Assembly: GCA_964654825.1 (NCBI GenBank)
Contig: CAZZKG010000119.1
Coordinates: 1 to 5,591 of the forward strand
Reading direction: 5' to 3'
Length of the DNA: 5,591 bases
DNA from: CAZZKG01 sp964654825
Lineage (GTDB): Bacteria; Gemmatimonadota; CAZMKB01
Part shown: piece by piece, positions 1 to 5,003 of the stretch
How positions within the stretch are numbered: the first letter of the stretch is position 1
Layout of the letters: every line of letters begins with the position of its first letter
Program-made: the position numbers and the translations under genes
Notes under the pieces: generated by a model
What the model saw: the letters and a program-made list of their open reading frames with translations, nothing else
Databases searched by the model: none
Told to the model about the DNA's origin: nothing

Positions 1-7
1 GTTAGGC
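1..7 (+). other. Possible integron cassette core site (GTTRRRY) at the left boundary
   Basis: The first seven bases, GTTAGGC, fit the integron core-site consensus GTTRRRY, where IntI recombines cassettes. The next gene has a strong ribosome binding site but no obvious promoter and is followed by an attC-like site, as expected for a cassette reaching from here to about 956. A 7-base match at the edge is weak alone, and the preceding attC would lie outside the window. Confidence 0.35.
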
Positions 8-36
8 CGCAAGTCGAGCGCGAGGGTCTGATGAGG

Positions 37-50
37 GTCAGCTTGCTGAC
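37..50. repeat. Short perfect inverted repeat upstream of the first gene
   Basis: GTCAG (37-41) and CTGAC (46-50) form a 5-bp stem around a CTTG loop in the leader of the membrane protein gene, about 24 bases before its Shine-Dalgarno sequence. Its role is unknown. It could be a leader hairpin in a cassette transcript. Confidence 0.35.
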
Positions 51-83
51 TTGTTAAGCAACGCGCGCGTGGGAAGGAGAGAG

Positions 84-848
84 ATGGTCCTTCGCAGACT
101 GATACAACATCTGAAGGGCCAGCACTGGACCGCCGTCGGACTGGACTTTGCGGTCGTGGTGCTCGGCGTCTTCGTTGCGCTGGCTGTGAACTCTGCGGTC
201 GACCGCCAACGGGAACGCCAGGCGGCCTACGCGGCATTGGAAGGGTTACGCAGCGACATCGCCGCGGATCTGACGCAATGGGAGCAACAGTACTCTCGGC
301 TCAAAGCTCAATCGGAGAGCTATCGCCGCCTCATGGATTTCCTTCGAGGAACAGGGCCCATCACCGACGCGTTTCAGTTTGTCGAGGACGTTCAAGACAT
401 CTCGACCTACCTGACCATGGACTTCAACGACACGATTCTCGAGGAACTGATCAGCACGGGCGGTCTGCGTTACGTCTCCAACCGGAAGTTGCGCGACGCC
501 CTGCTCGAGTATCGCCTCTTAGAGAGGAGGATCCGGGAGTTCGACCCGTTGCACCGCAGCTATTTTCTGGGGGTCTACGAAAGGCATGCAGCGCTGGTTG
601 CCGGTGGCTTGTCACTGCCCTTCCGGTACCGCCTCCTGGGCGGCGGACTGACGGAGGATGCGGCTCGGGCCGAGGCCGAGCGTGCCCTCGACGCGAAGGC
701 GATCCGCTCTTCTGATCATCTGCGCCAACTGGTGGTGGCCACGCACGCGCCATGGGGCATGAAGGCCCTTCAGTATGGCTCTGGAAAGGCCAAGGCGGAG
801 GAGCTTCTCACTCTGCTCGATGCGGAGTTGGGAAAGCCGAGCCCATGA
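84..848 (+). CDS. DUF6090-like single-pass membrane protein, probable cassette gene
   Basis: The gene encodes a 254-residue protein of unknown biochemical role. An N-terminal basic stretch (LRRLIQHLKG) is followed by one hydrophobic segment at about residues 17-35 (VVVLGVFVALAV), then NSAVDRQRERQ and a long, mostly helical soluble part. The pattern of an N-terminal anchor with G-V-F-V-A-L, followed by a charged helix, resembles the DUF6090-type family, in which a large domain is held at the membrane by one helix. I chose ATG 84 because AAGGAGA (74-80) lies just upstream. An in-frame TTG at 51 would add 11 residues but has no good ribosome binding site. GC-rich codons and the absence of a visible promoter fit an integron cassette transcribed from outside. 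Coding and membrane anchoring are well supported; the family name is less certain. Confidence 0.8.
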   Translation: MVLRRLIQHLKGQHWTAVGLDFAVVVLGVFVALAVNSAVDRQRERQAAYAALEGLRSDIAADLTQWEQQYSRLKAQSESYRRLMDFLRGTGPITDAFQFVEDVQDISTYLTMDFNDTILEELISTGGLRYVSNRKLRDALLEYRLLERRIREFDPLHRSYFLGVYERHAALVAGGLSLPFRYRLLGGGLTEDAARAEAERALDAKAIRSSDHLRQLVVATHAPWGMKALQYGSGKAKAEELLTLLDAELGKPSP

Positions 849-895
849 TCTTCCGGAGACCGATCCAATGGTGTAGTAGACCAGAAATCGGGAGC

Positions 896-963
896 GGCCT
901 ACAACGGCGATGCACCTGACGGTCGCCTCCGGCGCCCGCAGCTTATCCGCAGCCCCGTTAGAC
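896..963 (+). other. attC-like recombination site (59-base element)
   Basis: This segment lies 48 bases after the stop of the membrane protein gene. It ends in GTTAGAC (957-963), which fits the core site GTTRRRY. Before it, GGCGATGCACCTGACGGTCGCC (split here: GGCGATGCACC then TGACGGTCGCC) and the segment around GGCGCCCGCAGCTTATCCGC are imperfect reverse complements around a short TCC loop. Examples are GTCGCC against GGCGCC and CTGACGG against the complement of CCCGCAG. That is the quasi-palindrome expected of an attC that folds as a single strand for IntI. The opposite core, near GCCTACAAC (897-905), departs from RYYYAAC, so the site may be degenerate. CAGGTG just past the core (963-968) is complementary to CACCTG at 912-917, suggesting that the 3' half has rearranged. 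Confidence 0.55.
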
Positions 964-1001
964 AGGTGAAGCAAACAGCAGCGCGGTCCTGAACGGGGGT
1001 C

Positions 1002-1009
1002 AGGAGGAG
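1002..1009 (+). promoter_or_regulatory. Strong ribosome binding site AGGAGGAG, partly in a hairpin
   Basis: AGGAGGAG sits 7 bases before GTG 1017 and fixes the start of the DUF262 fragment. CCTGA (988-992) pairs with TCAGG (1000-1004), placing the 5' edge of the site in a small stem. A ribosome binding site this good before a 32-codon frame is what remains of a formerly functional gene. Confidence 0.6.
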
Positions 1010-1016
1010 TTACAGT

Positions 1017-1115
1017 GTGATCGGAGCCAGTTTCGACAGCACCAAGACCCCCCTCCAGGACCTGCTCGGGCAGAAATTACAAGTATGTGCAATCGCCCAC
1101 GCAAGACTTGGATAA
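1017..1115 (+). pseudogene. N-terminal fragment of a DUF262 (GmrSD/DndB-like) protein
   Basis: From GTG 1017 the frame reads MIGASFDSTKTPLQDLL. I recognise this as the opening of the DUF262 family, whose members typically start with a stretch like FDSTK-PLQ-LL followed by a conserved QLPDFQR region. DUF262 domains are found in GmrSD-type modification-dependent restriction enzymes and related defence proteins. Here the match stops after about residue 17 (base 1067), before the QLPDFQR motif that carries the active region. The frame then continues in unrelated TPR-like sequence and stops at TAA 1113-1115. The family length is several hundred residues, so this is a severely truncated remnant. 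It begins 54 bases after the attC-like core, the usual position of a cassette gene. The identification rests on a short motif. Confidence 0.55.
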
Positions 1116-1346
1116 TACGATCAGGCCCTCAGGTGCGCTGCTCAGAGCACGACCTCCTTCCGGCGCGATGGAAAGCCGGAATTGCTTGCGCAAGCCCTGC
1201 GAACTCTCGGATTGCTGTGGAGTCAGGTATCGAAAACCGCAGAGGCGATTGAGGCGCTCAGCGAAGCGGCAGCCATCTTCGAATCAGTCGGAGATCACCG
1301 ATCAGCGCGGGAGATGACGGTGCAAATCGAGGAACCACACCGCTGA
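1068..1346 (+). pseudogene. C-terminal fragment of a TPR-repeat protein, broken by an in-frame stop
   Basis: In the same frame as the DUF262 fragment, the sequence reads LQVCAIAHARLG, stop, YDQALRCAAQSTTSFRR, then LLAQALRTLGLLW and EAIEALSEAAAIFESVGDH, ending in EEPHR and a TGA at 1344-1346. The alternation of LG-xYDQAL, ALRTLG and EAIEAL-EAAAIFESVGD is the tetratricopeptide repeat pattern of a two-helix scaffold that binds partner proteins. TAA 1113-1115 falls where a TPR normally has a D/N/R between LG and Y, so it looks like a point or small mutation inside a former repeat. The N-terminal part of the gene is missing and has been replaced by the DUF262 start. TPR proteins of this type are often regulators or parts of larger sensors, but the parent cannot be named. 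Confidence 0.5.
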
Positions 1347-1520
1347 TGTGCACAGATCCTGGGGAATTGGTTTCGGCTGAAAAAGGCTTTCGGTTAAGGC
1401 CCTGGCCTCCGAGCAATCAGAAGCACGTCGATGACGGCATGCCGACCGCATTGACCACGACGATGTGTGGCACGAGGACGCGCTATACGTCGCGGCTTAT
1501 GCGGGCCGTGAGATGTATCA
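1347..1520. other. Stretch without a recognisable gene; possible faint coding relic
   Basis: No ribosome binding site or convincing family match is visible. One plus-strand frame (about 1444-1524) reads RHADRIDHDDVWHEDALY then VAAYAGREMYH, which has protein-like composition but starts after a stop codon and has no initiation signal. I do not recognise it, and it may be a second eroded gene end. The DNA becomes markedly AT-rich from about 1515, marking the left edge of the mazEF block. Confidence 0.3.
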
Positions 1521-1544
1521 TAATAATAACGATATTTGAACAGC

Positions 1545-1573
1545 TTGACAAACATCTCTGATTTATGTATAAT
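1545..1573 (+). promoter_or_regulatory. Consensus sigma70 promoter of mazEF with possible operator
   Basis: TTGACA (1545-1550) and TATAAT (1568-1573) both match consensus exactly and are separated by the ideal 17 bases, placing the transcription start near 1580, about 23 bases before mazE. The -10 box overlaps an imperfect dyad with GTAT at 1567-1570 and ATAC at 1582-1585. MazE-MazF complexes are known to repress their own operon by binding dyads over the promoter, so this is a plausible operator. A perfect promoter suggests that tight autoregulation is needed. Confidence 0.8.
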
Positions 1574-1602
1574 CATTGTAGATACTTTATGGAGGTGCTC
1601 TC

Positions 1603-1845
1603 ATGGAAGCTCGCGTTCAAAAATGGGGTAATAGCCTTGGAATTCGCATCCCCAAAGCTCTTGCTGAAGAATTGGGTTTGGGTCACAATACTACCGTCTC
1701 ACTGTCACTCGTTGACGGTAATTTGGTGATCTCTCCTCTCGTAAAACCCATTTTTAATCTTCATCAACTTCTTTCCAAGGTTACGAAGAATAACATACAT
1801 CGCGAAGTTGACACTGGGCCTGCGACAGGTGGTGAGGTGTGGTGA
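1603..1845 (+). CDS. mazE: MazE-type antitoxin (AbrB/SpoVT fold)
   Basis: This 80-residue antitoxin should neutralise the MazF endoribonuclease encoded next to it and bind the operon's promoter. The N-terminal half (1-45), MEARVQKWGNSLGIRIPKAL followed by EELGLG and VDGNLVISP, is the swapped-hairpin AbrB DNA-binding domain, with the typical KWGNSLGIRIPK signature. The C-terminal half, from FNLHQLLSKV to ATGGEVW, is the extended segment that in this family wraps around the toxin. The ATG is preceded by GGAGGTG (1591-1597). The gene overlaps the start of mazF, and the two are translationally coupled. Full family length with no damage. It is AT-richer than the flanking DNA, indicating separate acquisition. 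The antitoxin is presumably unstable, as usual for the family. Confidence 0.93.
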   Translation: MEARVQKWGNSLGIRIPKALAEELGLGHNTTVSLSLVDGNLVISPLVKPIFNLHQLLSKVTKNNIHREVDTGPATGGEVW

Positions 1846-2186
1846 AAAAGAAAACCTATGTACCTCAACGTGGAGATGTTGTTTGGATTACCTTGAATCC
1901 TCAATCCGGGCATGAACAAGCGGGTCGCCGTCCTGCTGTTGTGCTCTCCCCTTCTTCATATAACGACAAAGTTGGATTGGCAGTTTTTTGTCCTATCACT
2001 ACCCAAGTTAAAGGGTATCCTTTTGAGGTTCTTCTTCCCGAAGATTTGTCTGTTTCTGGAGTGATACTAGCAGATCAAGTGAAATCTTTGGACTGGCGAG
2101 CGAGAAAAACAGAACTTATTTGCCCATTACCGAAGAACGCAGTGATCGAAGTGCTACAAAAATTAAGTGCACTTCTATTTTCATAA
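1839..2186 (+). CDS. mazF: MazF-type endoribonuclease toxin (PemK/ChpB family)
   Basis: This 115-residue toxin is expected to cut cellular mRNA at short specific sequences when not bound by MazE, stopping translation. The family hallmarks are in order: RGDVVWITLNP at 11-21, the loop GHEQAGRRPAVVLSP at 24-38, CPITTQVKGYPFEV at 51-64 and LADQVKSLDWRAR at 78-89. Arg31 and Thr54 correspond to the catalytic Arg29 and Thr52 of Escherichia coli MazF, with which the protein shares much of its length. It has full family length and no frame damage, so an active toxin is likely. It starts at GTG 1839 (or GTG 1842), inside the last codons of mazE. AGGTGG upstream can serve as the ribosome binding site, and the overlap implies coupled translation. 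No terminator with a T-tract follows, so the transcript may read into the structured RNA beyond. Confidence 0.93.
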   Translation: MVKKKTYVPQRGDVVWITLNPQSGHEQAGRRPAVVLSPSSYNDKVGLAVFCPITTQVKGYPFEVLLPEDLSVSGVILADQVKSLDWRARKTELICPLPKNAVIEVLQKLSALLFS

Positions 2187-2217
2187 TGGTTATCCCGTAT
2201 TTTTCAATTGGTCAGAA

Positions 2218-2233
2218 CACCTAACACGTATGA
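2218..2233 (+). other. Candidate guide segment of the omega-RNA-like element
   Basis: In IscB/IsrB systems the roughly 16-nt guide is the host flank immediately 5' of the scaffold. Here that would be CACCTAACACGTATGA, ending in the ATGA insertion motif. It lies in the short spacer after mazF, so a transcript reading through from the mazEF promoter could include guide and scaffold. This is an inference from position only. Confidence 0.3.
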
Positions 2234-2235
2234 GG

Positions 2236-2450
2236 CCCGGCTTGTCAAGGGCAATATTCCCCTTGGCGACCGATAGGTCGCCGGTTGGAATGTCGTCATA
2301 GACACAAGTGCCGCATCCCGACTTTATATGAAAATGCCGCCCCTTGAGCATTTTCATGCTTCGGTGTGTCCCCGAACTACTGCGGGGGCATGAGGGTTAG
2401 TCTCATTGCGGGTGGGGGAGCGAGTCCCGCACCAGACACGTATAGGAGTT
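2236..2450 (+). ncRNA. Omega-RNA/HEARO-like guide RNA scaffold of an IscB/IsrB element (orphan)
   Basis: This segment has an ordered set of helices and no coding sequence. Outer helix 2238-2245 with 2304-2308 plus 2311-2313 encloses hairpins 2246-2251/2260-2265 and 2266-2271/2276-2281 (GCGACC, loop GATA). A perfect 10-bp hairpin follows (ATGAAAATGC 2328-2337, GCATTTTCAT 2348-2357). Then a junction closed by GTGTC 2366-2370 and GACAC 2435-2439 holds CCCC 2370-2373/GGGG 2384-2387 (sharing C2370), ATGAG 2390-2394/CTCAT 2402-2406 and TGCGGG 2407-2412/CCCGCA 2426-2431. GGCT at the 5' end, GCGACCG-TAGGT, GTCCCCG-GAACT, GCGG and GGAGC followed by CAGA occur in the same order in the IscB omega-RNA as I remember it. 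In that family the RNA binds an HNH/RuvC nuclease and carries its guide at the 5' end. The structure begins 3' of ATGA (2230-2233), the known HEARO insertion site. No nuclease gene follows. The helices are certain; the family is inferred from memory. Confidence 0.6.
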
Positions 2451-2740
2451 CACGATCCATCGTGGATGGACAGACGAAGCAGTCGCTTCGAGACCCGGAA
2501 ACTCATCGGTGCCCTCATGCCGGCCCACTCAATAAGTGTGGCTTAACGCTGTAGCGTTCGCCGGTTATCTTCGGGTGCTACGGGTCTCGCGAAGAGCAAC
2601 CCCCGCGCCGCCCTCGGTGCAACTTTACGCCATTCCGATGGCGCGGCGCATTGCGACCATGACACAATTATCAGAAAAACTTAGAATCCGCAGTTCGAGA
2701 GAACTCGAGATGAAGATCGAGTACCGTTTAAGGAGTACTT
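2451..2740 (+). other. Second hairpin-rich, non-coding block
   Basis: Seven more compact hairpins follow: CACGA 2451-2455/TCGTG 2460-2464; CGAAGC 2475-2480/GCTTCG 2485-2490; 2523-2529/2535-2542 with a bulged T; AACGC 2545-2549/GCGTT 2554-2558; GGGTGCT 2573-2579 with 2595-2602 (bulged A); CGCCAT 2628-2633/ATGGCG 2638-2643; and AGTTC 2692-2696/GAACT 2701-2705 with a GAGA (GNRA) tetraloop. AGTAC 2720-2724 and GTACT 2735-2739 can form another. In addition, GGCATGAGGG (2387-2396) is an exact reverse complement of CCCTCATGCC (2512-2521), a possible long-range helix joining this block to the scaffold. An open frame at 2536-2754 has no ribosome binding site or family resemblance, and its placement across stems argues against coding. 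The block could be the 3' part of the same RNA or a second RNA. An IscB gene would be expected here, and I see none. Confidence 0.4.
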
Positions 2741-2862
2741 TCCTGGCCTGGTGACTTCCCCCGTCGTTGGCCTCTCAGGACCCGTACTTTTACGCCGACT
2801 GATCGCAATCACCCGGGCCGTTGATTCGGGGCGGGAGGCCACCTGACATGCCTGAGCCATTG
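2741..2862. other. Unassigned spacer before the dehydrogenase relic
   Basis: I see no gene, promoter or terminator here. The right end of the omega-RNA-bearing element may lie in this stretch or just before it, but I could not identify a subterminal hairpin or target-site pair. Confidence 0.3.
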
Positions 2863-3070
2863 ATTGTCACGGGAATTATTTCCACCTCCTCGGGCGAGAA
2901 CCGGGACTTCATCATGTCACTCGGGGCAGATGAACACATCGACTACCGTGCTCAGAAGTTCGAAATCAAAACCCCACGTTTCGAAAATCTTCCCGTTCGA
3001 GAACTTGGCGGATGCCCCGCTCCAGATCGAATCCGTCCGAACCGCGGGCAAGATCGTTGTCACTCTGTAC
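2863..3070 (+). pseudogene. Remnant of a medium-chain dehydrogenase / quinone oxidoreductase
   Basis: Two fragments of one family lie in different frames. The first (2863-2964) reads IVTGIISTSSGENRDFIMSL then GADEHIDYRAQKFE. This is the NAD(P)-binding core of zinc-type alcohol dehydrogenase/quinone oxidoreductases, where the second strand of the Rossmann fold ends near TxS and LGADEHIDYR is highly typical. The second (about 2984-3070), in another frame, reads FPFENLADAPLQIESVRTAG then KIVVTLYEN. This matches the family's C-terminal end, normally LADAHRQIESGRTxGKIVVTL. The glycine-rich GxGGVG motif, the whole N-terminal catalytic domain and roughly 100 residues between the fragments are missing. 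The gene has therefore lost its start, has an internal deletion and is frameshifted. No functional product is expected. Confidence 0.7.
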
Positions 3071-3280
3071 GAAAACTTTGTCCGAACAGAGCAACGAACA
3101 GAGAAATCGGGCCGCCCGACAAGACGAGGTGACGGAGGCTGCTTCGCCGGTGTCTGGATGTTCGAATCGCGCGTGCTTGTCATCAAGCCGAGATACCGGT
3201 GGTTACCGGCGTGATTGCGTGCCGGACAGTTTCGTGACGTCTCCACGAATGAGGCTCATAATTCCAAAAGGAGTGTCGAG
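3071..3280. other. Leader region before the methyltransferase-family gene
   Basis: No gene is recognised here. CCGGT (3196-3200) and ACCGG (3205-3209) make a 5-bp hairpin with loop GGTT but no following T-tract. AAAAGGAG (3266-3273), 7 bases before ATG 3281, is the ribosome binding site of the next gene. I see no good sigma70 promoter. Confidence 0.35.
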
Positions 3281-3979
3281 ATGAATGATGGAAAAGCAGG
3301 GAGTTCAAGATTTCTAACCGTAACTGGATGGATTGCAATATGTCTGTTCGGGATGATTTATATCGTCGAACTGTTTCCGCATCACGGACCGCCCATTACG
3401 ATACGCTGGATTCGGGATCATGTCGGAACAGCGGGCTTGATCATTATCAATATCGTCATCGTCCTGGCTTTCCTGGCATTGTTGCCATTCAGAAAGCCCA
3501 CGAAAAATGTCTGGAAATCCCACAGCGCCTTTTTCGCTTTTGTCATTGCACTGATGACCGAAATGTTCGGGTGGCCTCTTTTTATTTTTCTGGTATCTCC
3601 ACTGTTTGAGGTGCCGAGGATCGGACCCGATTTTTTCGCGGCTGTTGGACATTGGCCTTCCTCGGTCGGTACGGGAATAAGCCTCACTGGCATACTTCTC
3701 ATAGCGATAGGATGGAGACAGATTCACGGTTCCAGAGATCTTGTGAAGAGCGGTTTGTACAAATACATGCGTCATCCACAGTACACGGGTATCTTCTTAT
3801 TCACTTTCGGTTGGATACTGCACTGGCCGACTGTGATAACTCTCATACTCTGGCCTCTATTGATCGCTGCGTATATCTGGCTGTCCCGTTTCGAAGAAAA
3901 GCAAGCATTAGAAGAGTTTGGTGAATCATATCGGGCCTATGCTCGAAAAACCAGGAGGTTTATTCCGTTCCTCGTATAA
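3281..3979 (+). CDS. Integral-membrane isoprenylcysteine carboxyl methyltransferase (ICMT/PEMT-like) family protein
   Basis: This 232-residue membrane protein belongs to the ICMT/phospholipid methyltransferase superfamily, which transfers a methyl group from S-adenosylmethionine to lipid or lipophilic substrates. The bacterial substrate is generally unknown. Hydrophobic segments lie at about 12-31, 49-69, 84-107, 129-145 and 171-201. The family's cofactor region is clear: GLYKYMRHPQYTG at 158-170, then SRFEEKQALEEFGESYRAY at 202-220 and a terminal RRFIP (225-229), giving the RHPxY and R-x-EE...G-x-x-Y-x-x-Y signature. ATG 3281 was chosen for AAAAGGAG 7 bases upstream. A longer open frame starting at 3215 has no such site. 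Length is normal and the signature intact, so the gene is probably functional. It follows the dehydrogenase relic and converges with the nuclease gene. No operon partner is visible. Family placement is firm; the substrate is not predictable. Confidence 0.88.
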   Translation: MNDGKAGSSRFLTVTGWIAICLFGMIYIVELFPHHGPPITIRWIRDHVGTAGLIIINIVIVLAFLALLPFRKPTKNVWKSHSAFFAFVIALMTEMFGWPLFIFLVSPLFEVPRIGPDFFAAVGHWPSSVGTGISLTGILLIAIGWRQIHGSRDLVKSGLYKYMRHPQYTGIFLFTFGWILHWPTVITLILWPLLIAAYIWLSRFEEKQALEEFGESYRAYARKTRRFIPFLV

Positions 3980-4070
3980 CCCCAACAGACTGGCGTATGA
4001 CAAGCCGTTGAAGCCGGCGATCTGTCTGTCAAGGCCTGAGCTTACAAGGAGTCGTCGAAGGATTCCCGGG

Positions 4071-4085
4071 CGATCGGTCTGATCG
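4071..4085. repeat. Hairpin between convergent genes
   Basis: CGATC (4071-4075) and GATCG (4081-4085) form a 5-bp stem directly after the stop codon of the minus-strand nuclease gene. It lacks a T-tract on either strand, so it is at most a weak terminator or 3'-end stabiliser for the convergent transcripts. Confidence 0.3.
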
Positions 4086-5003
4086 TCAGGCGGGGAGAAA
4101 CTTCCGGCAGAGTTTTTGGTAGTTGCACCACCTGCAGGTGAGCTCATTGTCGGTGAAGGGGAAGTCCTCTTCCCGGGCGAGGTTTTCTTCCGGCTCCTGG
4201 AGCAACTCTTTCATCGATGTGATACTCGACCGTATGTAGTGTTTGATCCAATCGATGTTCGCGGGAACCAGCTGTTTTCGGTGTTCCTTCCTCACCGAGA
4301 GGTTGTACTCGACTGTGGTGATCAGTGAGGGTTCGATATTCCAGGTCTCGACCGCGTACAAGCCATAGCAGCTGAGCTGGACGTCGGAGTCCACATCATC
4401 TTTTTCTCCTGTTTTCCAGTCGACGATGAGGACCCCCGAAGGTGACCGACCGGCAAAATCCATTTTCAGGTAGATCTTGTTCCCCTCGAAGGGGAAATCG
4501 AGAAGGCTTTCGAGTGTCAGCCAGTCGACAGGGGGGAGGTGTTTAATTTCCTCGAAAATCCCGGACTCGAGCAGATGCAGGACACAGCTGCGGGCCTTTT
4601 CGTGGAGTTTGAACCACACGTCATCATCAATCGGGATGTTGTATTCGTGCTCGAACAGGCCGAGGGATTTCTTTGGATTGTTTCTGTAACGGCCATAGCG
4701 TGATTCTCTGAACTCTTTCCGCATTTTCTCGGTCATACGTTCGAGTATATCGGCGGTCTTTATTTCGTTTCCCGTCTTGATCTCCCTCAAGATTCCCTCG
4801 ACCACCCCGTGGATCACCTCTCCCGCCCACATGTGCCGACTCTTCAGATTTTTGGCAACATAGAGCGCCCGGACCCGCTCGTTCGCCCCCCTGGCCCATC
4901 CACCCCAGGAGCCGTACTTGTCATAGTAGTACTTCCGTCGGCACTCGCGGAACAGCTCATCCCTCGACTTGGACCATGAAAACTCATTGACAAAAGTGGT
5001 CAC
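4086..5003 (-). CDS. PD-(D/E)XK nuclease with predicted Cas4/AddB-like iron-sulphur cluster
   Basis: This 305-residue protein has the PD-(D/E)XK nuclease fold of RecB/AddB C-terminal domains and Cas4, which degrade or process DNA ends. The N-terminal FSWSKSRDELFRECRRKYYY supplies Cys21 and the aromatic run typical of the family. GEVIHGVVEG gives His65 and Glu69 (motif I). YLKMDFAG gives the metal-binding Asp182, and LIVDWKTGE gives Asp195 and Lys197. DVQLSCYGLY gives Gln209 and Tyr213 of motif QxxxY. The C-terminal CRWCNYQKLC places Cys290, Cys293 and Cys299, which with Cys21 would bind a 4Fe-4S cluster. All catalytic residues are present, so activity is likely. The GTG start at 5003 is set by the need for the Cys21 region; only a weak purine-rich site (AGAGAGAAG) precedes it. 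No helicase, Cas1 or CRISPR array is nearby, so it appears to be a stand-alone nuclease of unknown pathway. Confidence 0.87.
   Translation of the reverse strand: MTTFVNEFSWSKSRDELFRECRRKYYYDKYGSWGGWARGANERVRALYVAKNLKSRHMWAGEVIHGVVEGILREIKTGNEIKTADILERMTEKMRKEFRESRYGRYRNNPKKSLGLFEHEYNIPIDDDVWFKLHEKARSCVLHLLESGIFEEIKHLPPVDWLTLESLLDFPFEGNKIYLKMDFAGRSPSGVLIVDWKTGEKDDVDSDVQLSCYGLYAVETWNIEPSLITTVEYNLSVRKEHRKQLVPANIDWIKHYIRSSITSMKELLQEPEENLAREEDFPFTDNELTCRWCNYQKLCRKFLPA

Noticed and set aside
1087..1317. Open frame of 76 codons overlapping the TPR relic
   Set aside because: Serine/arginine-rich translation typical of an out-of-frame shadow; the adjacent frame shows clear TPR pattern.
2219..2225. 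ACCTAAC, a match to the attC RYYYAAC core after mazF
   Set aside because: No partner GTTAGGT core at a suitable distance, and the sequence that follows folds as the omega-RNA-like scaffold instead.
2236..2740. Group II intron
   Set aside because: No GUGYG 5' end, no recognisable domain V, and no reverse transcriptase gene.
2536..2754. Open frame of 72 codons in the hairpin-rich block
   Set aside because: No ribosome binding site, no family resemblance, and it runs across several strong RNA hairpins.
3314..3775. Minus-strand open frame of 153 codons
   Set aside because: Antisense shadow of the membrane methyltransferase-family gene; no ribosome binding site and no recognisable domain.
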